Shown here piece after piece: positions 17,007 to 24,928 of a DNA stretch of 64,000 nt. The DNA is from Sulfitobacter sp. SK012. GTDB taxonomy: Bacteria > Pseudomonadota > Alphaproteobacteria > Rhodobacterales > Rhodobacteraceae. The position numbers and the translations under genes were made by a program. How positions within the stretch are numbered: the first letter of the stretch is position 1; every line of letters begins with the position of its first letter. The stretch lies in assembly GCF_003352085.1 (NCBI RefSeq), contig NZ_CP025804.1, forward strand, positions 2,418,001-2,482,000, given 5' to 3'. The notes beneath the pieces were generated by a model. That model had not been told where the DNA came from, did no database searches, and saw only the letters and a program-made list of their open reading frames with translations.

Positions 17007-18106
17007 GTGCCAGCGCCATCCATTCTGCTGAGGACGCGCGGCGGCTTGCCCGCCGCCGCCTGCCATGGATGGTGTTTGACTATATAGACGGGTCTGCAGG
17101 AGCTGAAACCGGTGCCGCGCGCAACCGTGCCGCATTGGATGCCATCACCCTGCAGCCCCGCATTTTGCGCGATGTGAGCCAACGTTCAATGGCGACAACG
17201 CTGTTTGGTGCCCCTGCCGAGCGACCGTTCGGTATCGCACCTATGGGTATGTGTAACCTGTCTGCGCCCGGCGCTGATCTAATGTTGGCGCGGCTGGCTG
17301 CAAAATATAAAATACCCCACGGCGTCTCCACCGTCGCCTCGACACCGCTTGAAGAAATCCTTGAAGTTGCTGACGGCCATGCGTGGTTTCAGATCTACTT
17401 CACAGGCGATGGTGTTGGTACTTTCAAACTGATCGAGCGTGCACGCCACGCAGGCTACGAGACACTTGTTCTGACGGTCGATGTTCCAGAAGTTGGCCGC
17501 CGACCGCGCGAGCTGCGCCATGGCTTCAAAATGCCATTTCGGATCGGCCCGCGGCAGTTTATCGATTTTGCTTTGCATCCGCGTTGGTCTTTGACCTCGC
17601 TTTTCCACGGCAAACCGCAGATGGCGAATTTTGAGATGCCCGGCTACGCGTTTGACCGAACAGAAAGCCGCGCGCGAGCCGATTGGAGCACGCTTGAGCA
17701 GATGCGTGCCGCTTGGCCCGGCAAGCTGGTCGTTAAGGGTGTGCTTGACCCCCAAGATGCTGCAATGCTGAAGGACAAGGGCGTCGATGCCATTCAGGTA
17801 TCCAGTCACGGTGCGCGGCAACTTGAAAGTGCGCCATCCCCTGCCCTTATGCTGCCCGAGATCCGAAAAACGGTTGGACCCGAATTCCCATTGTTTTTCG
17901 ACAGCGGTCTGCGCTCTGGCGAAGACGTGCTCAAGGTGATGTCTCAGGGCGCTGATTTCGCGTTCTTTGGGCGCATTTTGCAATATGCGATCGCTGCAGG
18001 TGGCGAAGATGGCCTGCATGCAATGTGGAACGTGCTGAGTGAAGAGCTAAGCATCGCAATGGCTCAGTCTGGGCTCAGCGTATTGCCACAACACCGGTCA
18101 GACTAA
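17003..18106 (+). CDS. FMN-dependent alpha-hydroxy acid dehydrogenase (LldD-like), putative sulfolactate dehydrogenase
   Basis: A 367-residue TIM-barrel flavoenzyme of the LldD/glycolate oxidase family. It starts at a GTG overlapping the comE stop. Conserved parts: FDYIDGSAG near residue 30, FGIAPMGM, WFQIYF, LVLTVDVPEVGRR, LVVKGVLDPQDA with the flavin Lys, the catalytic His in SSHGARQL, and FFDSGLRSGEDVLK. The active-site loop deviates from the usual SNHGGRQLDG. Since no GlcD-like SlcD is present, I infer that it oxidises sulfolactate to sulfopyruvate, feeding ComDE; ordinary lactate is the alternative. Confidence 0.82.
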   Translation: MSASAIHSAEDARRLARRRLPWMVFDYIDGSAGAETGAARNRAALDAITLQPRILRDVSQRSMATTLFGAPAERPFGIAPMGMCNLSAPGADLMLARLAAKYKIPHGVSTVASTPLEEILEVADGHAWFQIYFTGDGVGTFKLIERARHAGYETLVLTVDVPEVGRRPRELRHGFKMPFRIGPRQFIDFALHPRWSLTSLFHGKPQMANFEMPGYAFDRTESRARADWSTLEQMRAAWPGKLVVKGVLDPQDAAMLKDKGVDAIQVSSHGARQLESAPSPALMLPEIRKTVGPEFPLFFDSGLRSGEDVLKVMSQGADFAFFGRILQYAIAAGGEDGLHAMWNVLSEELSIAMAQSGLSVLPQHRSD

Positions 18107-18123
18107 GAGACGCACCCTAATTC

Positions 18124-19158
18124 CTACAAACTGCGGGCTTGAGGTGGGACATTCTCCGGGGTCACAACCTGAATGTTTGAAATCGTCGCAGAGGGCTGAT
18201 CGGCGACTAGTTTGTGGTGATGTAAGAAGACTTGAAAGACGTTTTCCAAGTCGATGCGAAGGTCATGATGCAGCACAAAACTCAGGGATCCCGCCTCAAT
18301 AAGGGTCCGGTTGTCCTTGTCAAGATCATGAGCCACGAAGATCGCGGGGTGCAGCCCATTCAACCTCAGAACTTCCATAATAGTATGGTTCCCGCCACCC
18401 ATGGAATAGACCGCGCGCAATTGGCCAAGGTCCGCAACGGCACTTTGCATCAAGCGCGACGTTTCAAAATGAACGCCACTGCCCCCGCTGACATTCACTA
18501 CGCGCAATTGCGGACACAGGTGCTTTAGGCTGAGGGCAAACGCTGCCTGCCGCTCTTCCTCCCCCAGAAAAAGTTCGTTGCTGCTTGAGGTAAGGACGGT
18601 ACCGGGAACATCGCCAACGGTTTTAGCGATCAGGTAAGCCGCAGTTCGACCGGCGCTGTGGTTATCGAGCCCCACATAGGCAATACGCCCCGTCGCCGTA
18701 AGGTCAGTAGCCAGCGTGATTACGGGGATGCCTGACGCGGTTAATGTATCAACCGCGCGGCGCACAGCAGGCAGGTCACGCGCCTTGAGGCAAACGCCGT
18801 GGCTGCCACGTTTGGTAATGCGGGCCAGTGTTTTCACCATGTCCGTTTCATTCATGATTTCTTGCAAAACAAAGCGTGGTCGGCATACCGCAACGCCAAT
18901 TTTGGGCACGACCTGTTCAGCCGCACGGCGCACCTCAAGGCTAAACCGGGCTGGAGCCTCGATCACGAAGTCAAAGAACATGCGCCGCCCGCGTGCGGCC
19001 AGTTGCGCTTCTTGGCCTTCGAGCTCAGAAATCGCGGCGGCAACCCTCGCTTTGGTTTGCGGGCTGACATGGGCGCGATTGTTGATGGCTCGGTCAACGG
19101 TTGCTGTGCTCAGACCAGCCTGTCTGGCAACTTCTTTTAGGGGGAAACGATGCGTCAT
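18124..19158 (-). CDS. LacI-family transcriptional regulator (second)
   Basis: A 344-residue regulator with an N-terminal LacI-type HTH (LKEVARQAGLSTATVDRAIN) and a periplasmic-binding-protein-like effector domain resembling those binding sugars or cyclitols (VITLATDLTATGRIAYVGLDN, GRTAAYLIAKTVG). The variant TVDRAIN instead of TVSRVLN is typical of the branch with rhizopine/ribose-like binders. It is convergent with the sulfonate operon (17-base gap) and divergent from the PhyH-type dioxygenase gene, which it probably regulates. Confidence 0.88.
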   Translation of the reverse strand: MTHRFPLKEVARQAGLSTATVDRAINNRAHVSPQTKARVAAAISELEGQEAQLAARGRRMFFDFVIEAPARFSLEVRRAAEQVVPKIGVAVCRPRFVLQEIMNETDMVKTLARITKRGSHGVCLKARDLPAVRRAVDTLTASGIPVITLATDLTATGRIAYVGLDNHSAGRTAAYLIAKTVGDVPGTVLTSSSNELFLGEEERQAAFALSLKHLCPQLRVVNVSGGSGVHFETSRLMQSAVADLGQLRAVYSMGGGNHTIMEVLRLNGLHPAIFVAHDLDKDNRTLIEAGSLSFVLHHDLRIDLENVFQVFLHHHKLVADQPSATISNIQVVTPENVPPQARSL

Positions 19159-19166
19159 TGATGTGT

Positions 19167-19196
19167 TCTTGATGTATTTTTACGATCCAATCAAGA
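19167..19196. promoter_or_regulatory. Inverted repeat in the LacI/dioxygenase divergent promoter
   Basis: TCTTGAT and ATCAAGA are exact inverted repeats separated by 16 bases, lying in the 80-base gap between the two divergent genes. The spacing (two helical turns centre to centre) suits a dimeric regulator, though LacI-family sites usually have no gap between half sites, so the assignment is tentative. Confidence 0.4.
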
Positions 19197-19238
19197 TGCC
19201 TTTGGTCCAACCTAATGAAAGAACCAAGGAGCTGATTG

Positions 19239-20420
19239 ATGAGCAACCAACATGAACTATGTGCCGGGTATCTCGACCCCGAGGCATGTGACCTCAACGT
19301 ATTCAAGGCATTAATCGATCAAGAGACCGAGGCATCCTGCGTGCCTTACGCAGCAGATATTCAGAAAAACGTTCCCATTTACGATGTCTCAAAGCTCCGT
19401 GAACCCCTCCAAGACCCCGTCGCACGTCGCGTAATTATGGCGGAGTGGGCGCATGTCTTGAAAGCTGGTGCAGGCGCTTTGGTCCTTCGAGGGGCTTACG
19501 CTGATACCGATGTGCTGGACGAGGCAACTTTGATTTATGAAAAAATCATCGAGGCTGAGAAAGAAGATACCGGTGGTGGCAGTGACCATTTTGCGGCGTC
19601 TGGTGCCAATGACCGCATTTGGAATTCCCTGGAAAAGCTATGCGAAGCAGACCCGGATGTGTTTTTGCGGTACTTCGCAAATCCCTCCATCGCCGCGGTG
19701 TGTGAGGCATGGCTTGGCCCGAACTACCAAATGACTGCACAAGTCAATCTTGTGCACCCCGGCGGGGCTGCCCAACAGGCCCACCGGGACTATCACTTGG
19801 GGTTCCAATCGGCCGCAGTCAGTGCTGACTATCCTGCGCATGTCCATGATCTGTCACCTGCCCTGACGCTTCAAGGCGGCATTGCCCATTGCGACGTGCC
19901 GCTGACAAGTGGGCCGACCAAGCTATTGCCCTTTTCACAACTCTACGCAGCAGGCTATGCCGCTTGGCGACGCGAAGATTTCCGTGCGCTATTTGAGGAC
20001 CGCCATATTCAGCTGCCCTTAGCGAAAGGCGACGCTGTGTTTTTCAGCCCGGCGCTCTTTCACGCAGCAGGAGCCAACACGAGCCCCGACATTCACCGAA
20101 TGGTCAACTTGCTGCAGGTGTCTTCTGCCTTTGGTCGTGCGATGGAAACTGTGGATCGCCGGAAAATGTGCCAACTGATCTATCCCCATGCGGTAAAATC
20201 GCAGACCGACGCCACCTTGAGTGCATCTGAACTGACAGCTGCGATTGCTGCCGCTGCAGAGGGGTATTCCTTTCCCACCAACCTAGATCGGGATCCGCCA
20301 AAGGGTGGGCTTGCCCCAGAGACGCAACAAGCACTCTTTGCGCGGGCAATTGCTGAGGGGATGAGCGTTCAAGGTTTTGCGGAACACCTTGATGCGATGG
20401 CTGCACGTCAAAGGACTTAG
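19239..20420 (+). CDS. Phytanoyl-CoA-dioxygenase-like Fe(II)/2-oxoglutarate oxygenase
   Basis: A 393-residue PhyH-superfamily enzyme. AAGGAG lies eight bases before ATG 19239. The iron triad appears as HRD (QQAHRDYHLG) with a distal His (FFSPALFHAAGANTSPD, the Arg in IHRMVN being a candidate 2-oxoglutarate ligand). Family members hydroxylate diverse small molecules; the substrate here is not identifiable. It is controlled with the divergent LacI-type gene and ends facing the Rieske operon across a shared terminator, so it may act on a related substrate, which is inference. Confidence 0.78.
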   Translation: MSNQHELCAGYLDPEACDLNVFKALIDQETEASCVPYAADIQKNVPIYDVSKLREPLQDPVARRVIMAEWAHVLKAGAGALVLRGAYADTDVLDEATLIYEKIIEAEKEDTGGGSDHFAASGANDRIWNSLEKLCEADPDVFLRYFANPSIAAVCEAWLGPNYQMTAQVNLVHPGGAAQQAHRDYHLGFQSAAVSADYPAHVHDLSPALTLQGGIAHCDVPLTSGPTKLLPFSQLYAAGYAAWRREDFRALFEDRHIQLPLAKGDAVFFSPALFHAAGANTSPDIHRMVNLLQVSSAFGRAMETVDRRKMCQLIYPHAVKSQTDATLSASELTAAIAAAAEGYSFPTNLDRDPPKGGLAPETQQALFARAIAEGMSVQGFAEHLDAMAARQRT

Positions 20421-20436
20421 CGATTGAGCAGGTTAG

Positions 20437-20467
20437 GTTACACGCGCCCTTTGCTGGCGCGTGTAAC
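20437..20467. terminator. Bidirectional hairpin terminator
   Basis: GTTACACGCGCC, a seven-base loop, then GGCGCGTGTAAC: a perfect 12-pair stem centred between the convergent dioxygenase gene and the Rieske-TPP gene. No long T-run follows, but position and strength fit a shared terminator. Confidence 0.75.
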
Positions 20468-20484
20468 TGCCGTGTCAAAACCGG

Positions 20485-22464
20485 TTAGACCAACTCGGCG
20501 TCGGTCATGAGTTCTACCAATGCAGGGCCTTTAACCGCGAGCGCCTTTTCGATTGCGTCGTCTATGTCCTGCGTATTGGTGACCTTTTGCCCATGCCCAC
20601 CACAAATTTTTGCAAAGGCTGCGAAAGACGGATTATGCAGATTGGTTTCCCAAACTGGCCATTCGCCCGAGCGCTGTTCTTTGGATATTTTTCCAAGCTC
20701 GCCGTTGTGCAAAAGGATATGCGTTATATCCATGCCGTATTTTACCGCGGTGGTGAAATCCATCGGGTACTGACCAAATCCACCATCGCCAGAGATTGAG
20801 ATGACTTTGCGACCGCGCAGTGCTTGGATATCTTGCGTTGCGGCCCACGCGCCAATGCCTGCAGGGAAGCCGTAGCCGATGGACCCCAAATACCCTGACA
20901 TCAAAACCCGCTGGTTCCCCTTGGTCTCTAGGTAGCGCCCGAAAGAATAGGTGTTGTTACCGACGTCCACTGCAAAAATCGCGTCATCTGGGGCGAGCCG
21001 CCCAAGGGCCTCAAAGATCGCAAAGGAATGGATGCCATTGCCATGTTCCTCGGCCAGGCGCCGTTGTTTTTCATCGCGCCAAATCTGCCAGCGCTCTGCC
21101 AATTCGCCATGTTGATCCACCGCATCTGCGTTGCGCGTTATCGCGCCCGCCGCCGCTTCGCAGAACGCGCCAATTTCACCCCAGACGGGGACTTTGACCG
21201 GGTGGAACTTGCCCAATTGCATCCGATCATAATCGACCTGAATGATGTTTTCTTTTAACGCAATGCCGGTGTGGTTCGAGAAGCTTGCGCCGAAGGCAAC
21301 TAGAACATCGGCCTCATTCATGAACCAACTTGCAATGGGCGTGCCGGAGCGTCCAAGCACCCCTGCGCCCAGTGGATGACTGTCTGGAACCAGTCCCTTT
21401 GCTTTGAAGGTGGTCACCACCGGGGCACCAATTTTTTCAGCCAAAGCGATAATCTGATCGCGGGCGGCATAGGCCCCGTGACCTACGACAATCATCGGGC
21501 GTTTTGCCCCATTCAACAGCGCGACCGCGGCGTCAATATCGTCTTGGGCTGGTCTTACCCGTGTGCCGCCCATCCGGCCTGCTGGTGTCCCAGCAGGTTT
21601 TGCTGAGGGGACGGTTTGAACGTCGTCAGGAAAGATAAGATGGGCAACGTTTTGCTCAACAATGGCATTCTTGCAGGCCAGCGACATAAGCTCTGCATGG
21701 TTGGAGCTATTCAGAACCGTTTGCGAGAATGTCGTTACCGCTTGGAAGGCAGACCCCAAATTGATGTCTTGAAAAGCGCCAGGGCCAAAAACCTGCGTTT
21801 GCACTTGGCCGGTCAATGCCAGCACAGGCGCGCGGTCAACTTTAGCGTCCCACATACCTGTCAAAAGATTGGTCGCACCGGGACCTGCGATGGTAAGACA
21901 AGCCGCGGGTCGGCCGGTGAGCTTGCCATAAGCAGAGGCTGCAAAGGCTGCGACGCCTTCGTGCCGAATGCCGTAGTATTTCAGCTTTTTATCAATCACC
22001 GCGCGGCGGATCGCATCGGACAGACCAAGGTTGGAGTGTCCCACCATGCCGAACACCGACTGCACACCCCAATTGGTCATCGTTTCAACCATCACATCTG
22101 TGACGGTGCGCTCATGAGGCGGCTCGGCTTCAAGGCCTACGAAAATCTCGCCATCTCGGATGTCGATCGGGTACATATCTTGGCCGGAATCTTCGTGGCC
22201 ACCGGGGGGTTTGCCTGTCAGCGGGTCAAAATCCCAGCCATGCCATGGGCAGCGGATCCAGCTCTTGTCATCGGTGCCCTTTTCAATCGACCCTTCGCCA
22301 AGCGGCCCTTTTTGATGGGGGCAATGGTTGTTCATTGCAGCCCATTGGCCATCGAAATGTACAAGGCATATGGATGTGGTGCGTGCAGTAACGGTTTTGA
22401 TGCGCCCCTCAGGCAGATCATCGATCTGTCCGACAGAAATCCAATCAAGGTTCTCAGTGGTCAT
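20485..22464 (-). CDS. Rieske [2Fe-2S] - thiamine-diphosphate enzyme fusion
   Basis: A 659-residue fusion. Residues ~1-105 are a Rieske domain with Cys48-x-His50 and Cys72-x2-His75 (HCPHQKGPLGEG, RCPWHGWDFD). Residues ~115-655 are a full acetolactate-synthase/pyruvate-oxidase-type TPP enzyme: catalytic Glu in YGIRHEGVAAFAASAYGK, GPGATNLLTG, a central domain, and the Mg/TPP motif GDGGFGQYPMDF ending in LLHNG. The start at 22464 is chosen because AGGAGG lies nine bases upstream; an ATG at 22473 directly abuts that motif. It is last in the Rieske operon, overlapping the small membrane gene by 11 bases. It probably performs an electron-yielding decarboxylation coupled to the fused iron-sulfur centre; the substrate is unknown. 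Confidence 0.87.
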   Translation of the reverse strand: MTTENLDWISVGQIDDLPEGRIKTVTARTTSICLVHFDGQWAAMNNHCPHQKGPLGEGSIEKGTDDKSWIRCPWHGWDFDPLTGKPPGGHEDSGQDMYPIDIRDGEIFVGLEAEPPHERTVTDVMVETMTNWGVQSVFGMVGHSNLGLSDAIRRAVIDKKLKYYGIRHEGVAAFAASAYGKLTGRPAACLTIAGPGATNLLTGMWDAKVDRAPVLALTGQVQTQVFGPGAFQDINLGSAFQAVTTFSQTVLNSSNHAELMSLACKNAIVEQNVAHLIFPDDVQTVPSAKPAGTPAGRMGGTRVRPAQDDIDAAVALLNGAKRPMIVVGHGAYAARDQIIALAEKIGAPVVTTFKAKGLVPDSHPLGAGVLGRSGTPIASWFMNEADVLVAFGASFSNHTGIALKENIIQVDYDRMQLGKFHPVKVPVWGEIGAFCEAAAGAITRNADAVDQHGELAERWQIWRDEKQRRLAEEHGNGIHSFAIFEALGRLAPDDAIFAVDVGNNTYSFGRYLETKGNQRVLMSGYLGSIGYGFPAGIGAWAATQDIQALRGRKVISISGDGGFGQYPMDFTTAVKYGMDITHILLHNGELGKISKEQRSGEWPVWETNLHNPSFAAFAKICGGHGQKVTNTQDIDDAIEKALAVKGPALVELMTDAELV

Positions 22465-22744
22465 TTGCGTCATCCTCCTGGGAAGTGGTTTTAGCCAAAA
22501 TGAAGTCGATGAATCTTTGTAGGTAGGTCAGGATCAAGAAAATACCGATCGCCCAAATCAACAACTCGAACGGGGCAAATGGCGTGCCGCGCAGCCAACG
22601 ACCCAATAGGCCACCGCCCGGGCGCAACGCTTCCCAACCAAACAATCCGCTGCGCGGCCAGAGGTCCAAAAACCAAAAGCGTGACAGGTACAACATGACG
22701 ATGCCGACGACAAAAACGAGTACAAGAAGTAGGATGCGTTTCAT
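22454..22744 (-). CDS. Small two-helix membrane protein of the Rieske operon
   Basis: A 96-residue protein with an N-terminal hydrophobic helix (RILLLVLVFVVGIVMLYL), a Trp/Gly/Arg-rich linker (FWFLDLWPRSGLFGWEALRPGGG), and a second hydrophobic segment (LLIWAIGIFLILTYLQRF). No cofactor motif is visible and I do not recognise the family. Start and stop overlap neighbours (ATGA with the upstream gene), so it is co-translated with the Rieske proteins and may be a membrane subunit or assembly factor. Confidence 0.72.
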   Translation of the reverse strand: MKRILLLVLVFVVGIVMLYLSRFWFLDLWPRSGLFGWEALRPGGGLLGRWLRGTPFAPFELLIWAIGIFLILTYLQRFIDFILAKTTSQEDDANDH

Positions 22745-23505
22745 TGGTCTGTCAGCTCCAATGTTGTATCATCCATCCGCAGAACAAGGATATCGCCGCG
22801 ACGCTCCAGGTCGCCCTCAAGCGTGATAAATTGACCTACATAATCATAGGACATGGTCGGCAGGCGTGTGCCATCAGGGCCAGTGATTACCATGAAGTCA
22901 GACCCGTCAATCGGCTGAGTTGAAACGAACACGGGTGGGATATCTCCCAACAGGCACAGATTTGCGCAGGCTTTGTGGGCCAAGCCGCGCCCTGGCCGCA
23001 TGGCGCCATTCAGGCATTTTCCATCGCAGATTTCCCCCGCGACTTTCCAACGGCCCAACTGCTCGGTTTCCATTACAGGTGCTATGCCTTCAGCCGCCTT
23101 AAGGCCCCGGCCACCGCCGCGCAGTTGCATCATGTCAATCGTCCCGCGTTGCAGGATGACCCCAGACACAGTTGCCAGTTTTCCGTCTAATCCCATTGCC
23201 CGCATATCAACGCCAGATTTTCCGGCGCTTGTCAGCATCAGGGTTTTGCCCGGTTTGATCAGGTCATTGCCTTCCGTAACCCGCAGCAGCGGATAAGGGG
23301 TGAGCTCAATCACGCCCGTGACAGTTTGACGGCCATAATCGAACCGGAAGCCAGACGCAGGCGGTGCGTCTTGGGTGCTGCCGATCAATGCGCCGCTTAC
23401 CGCAAAGATCGCAATGACCAAGACACTCGCGACCATCAAGAACCGGCGCAAACCTCCGGGCACAGCAAGGTAGCCCACGAAAAATGGCGTGTTTTTATCG
23501 CTCAT
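22741..23505 (-). CDS. Membrane-anchored protein with a C-x3-C / H-x2-C-x3-C site
   Basis: A 254-residue protein with one N-terminal membrane helix (residues ~22-42), the rest probably periplasmic. Two beta-rich halves flank a conserved-looking motif: GEICDGKCLNG (Cys160, Cys164) and then GLAHKACANLCLLGDIPPVF (His177, Cys180, Cys184). The four cysteines and one histidine could bind a metal or form disulfides. No named family is recognised. It sits between the ferric-reductase-Rieske gene and the small membrane gene with four-base overlaps on both sides, implying a shared complex or pathway. Confidence 0.75.
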   Translation of the reverse strand: MSDKNTPFFVGYLAVPGGLRRFLMVASVLVIAIFAVSGALIGSTQDAPPASGFRFDYGRQTVTGVIELTPYPLLRVTEGNDLIKPGKTLMLTSAGKSGVDMRAMGLDGKLATVSGVILQRGTIDMMQLRGGGRGLKAAEGIAPVMETEQLGRWKVAGEICDGKCLNGAMRPGRGLAHKACANLCLLGDIPPVFVSTQPIDGSDFMVITGPDGTRLPTMSYDYVGQFITLEGDLERRGDILVLRMDDTTLELTDQ

Positions 23506-24554
23506 GCTGCGGCCTCGATTTTAACGGGTTCTACGAAAGTCCCCGGTGGGTTTGCGTCCCGGTGTACTTGCACAACAGCACCACTCAGCCGGATGTTATA
23601 CGTCGGGACCATTTCAGTGAAAGGTGCCGGTGAACGGCCGTTGGTCACATCATATTGAAAACCATGCCACGGGCAGGTCACAAGACAGTCAAGGACCCTG
23701 CCCTCACCCAAAGGCCCATTTTGATGGGCACAGGCATTGGAGATCGCGCTGAGTGTTCCGGCTTGGCGAAAGACAGCAACACGTTCGCCATTTGCCAAAA
23801 TCTTGATTTTGGCAAAGCCGTCGCGCATTTCGGCCACACTGCAAACATCGATCCAGCCGTCCACATCGACGCCCAACCTATCGCCATGGCGACGTTCATA
23901 GATGGCCGCATAGGCATGCAGGCCCGCAACCGCCAAGGCACCCCCGGTGAAGATCACTGTAAAAGTGTGGTTTTGCTGATCTTGCAGGACCCCAAGCGTG
24001 ACATGGGCAACTACAGAGACATAAGCGAAATAGATCAGGCTGTGGATGTGCTTCCAAACCGGTGGGGTCAGGAACTTCATCCAGAAATCGTGGCTGGTTG
24101 TGGCTAAAATGGCGAGGCACAGAAGTGAGAAAATACCAAAGAATTCAAACGGAAAGCCCGCCAATTGACCATAACTGGTGTTGGCAAACAGGAGCGCTTC
24201 GTACCGGTCAGAACTGGAAAAAGCAAAATACCAGTTCATGATGTAACTGGCATGCGTGATCGCCACAAAGAGTGTCATCACCCCAAAATGCCTGCGGTTA
24301 TACAGCAACGGTAAGAAACGGCGATCAATGCGGGCAAGTGGGCCGATGCAAAGGATCACGGTCAACATCACAAAGGCACAGGCCCCAAAGGCGCGCGCAT
24401 TGTGGATTTGCGGATTGAGGGGAAACTCGTGGCTCAGCAGTTCAGGGCTGATGAACAAAAATAGCCACAAGAACACGATCACACCAGCAAGCATGACCGC
24501 ATCATAAAGCCACTTGTTACGGTTCCATTGGACGGGGATATATTTAACGCTCAT
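23502..24554 (-). CDS. Ferric-reductase-type membrane domain fused to a Rieske domain
   Basis: A 350-residue protein. Residues ~15-215 hold about six membrane helices of the ferric reductase-like (YedZ/MsrQ, NOX) superfamily, with candidate haem histidines at 101, 171 and 184 (AITHASYI, KHIHSLIYF, VVAHVTLG). Residues ~230-335 are a Rieske domain: Cys275-x-His277 (ACAHQNGPLGEG) and Cys294-x2-His297 (TCPWHGFQYD). Such a fusion would pass electrons between a membrane b-haem and a [2Fe-2S] centre in place of the usual FAD/NAD module. The start ATG 24554 overlaps the previous stop (ATGA); the open frame upstream is antisense noise. Confidence 0.85.
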   Translation of the reverse strand: MSVKYIPVQWNRNKWLYDAVMLAGVIVFLWLFLFISPELLSHEFPLNPQIHNARAFGACAFVMLTVILCIGPLARIDRRFLPLLYNRRHFGVMTLFVAITHASYIMNWYFAFSSSDRYEALLFANTSYGQLAGFPFEFFGIFSLLCLAILATTSHDFWMKFLTPPVWKHIHSLIYFAYVSVVAHVTLGVLQDQQNHTFTVIFTGGALAVAGLHAYAAIYERRHGDRLGVDVDGWIDVCSVAEMRDGFAKIKILANGERVAVFRQAGTLSAISNACAHQNGPLGEGRVLDCLVTCPWHGFQYDVTNGRSPAPFTEMVPTYNIRLSGAVVQVHRDANPPGTFVEPVKIEAAA

Positions 24555-24928
24555 TGGCTGACCTCCGCCGCTGGAGACAGCTGAACTGGTGCTATGTCCA
24601 CGGGCCAAATTTGCCGGGCTGACAGGCCCATGACCAAGATTGCAACAATCGCGATCGGCATCGCCAGTGCGAACCATTGATGGTTGTGTCTGCGGGGGCG
24701 GTATTTGACCGGCCAGGTGTCTTTACCTGAACCAAGCACGTACCAGCGCCACACAACAGCCGGCCAGATCAAAACAATCCCGGGGACCAGCAAGGGCCGA
24801 AAGACATAGGCACCGCGCGCGTCTTCGTCCAACCGGTCCATGCCAAAAATTAGAAAGGGGATTGCAACAAGCACACCCGCGCCGGCCCATAACTTGACAA
24901 CAAGCACGATCAGTTCGGCTTGGTTCAT
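24551..24928 (-). CDS. Three-helix membrane protein of the Rieske operon
   Basis: A 125-residue protein with three hydrophobic segments (LIVLVVKLWAGAGVLVAIPFLIF, VPGIVLIWPAVVWRWYVLG, FALAMPIAIVAILVMGL) and a His/Arg-rich loop (RPRRHNHQW). The family is not recognised. Both ends overlap neighbours by four bases, so its product is made together with the two Rieske fusions on either side. It may be a membrane subunit for the ferric-reductase-like partner. Confidence 0.74.
   Translation of the reverse strand: MNQAELIVLVVKLWAGAGVLVAIPFLIFGMDRLDEDARGAYVFRPLLVPGIVLIWPAVVWRWYVLGSGKDTWPVKYRPRRHNHQWFALAMPIAIVAILVMGLSARQIWPVDIAPVQLSPAAEVSQ

Noticed and set aside
22465..22473. Upstream ATG for the Rieske-TPP gene
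   Set aside because: The AGGAGG motif touches this ATG, so ribosomes would use the ATG nine bases further in.
21616..22494. 292-codon plus-strand open frame
   Set aside because: Antisense to the Rieske-TPP fusion, with no fold signature.
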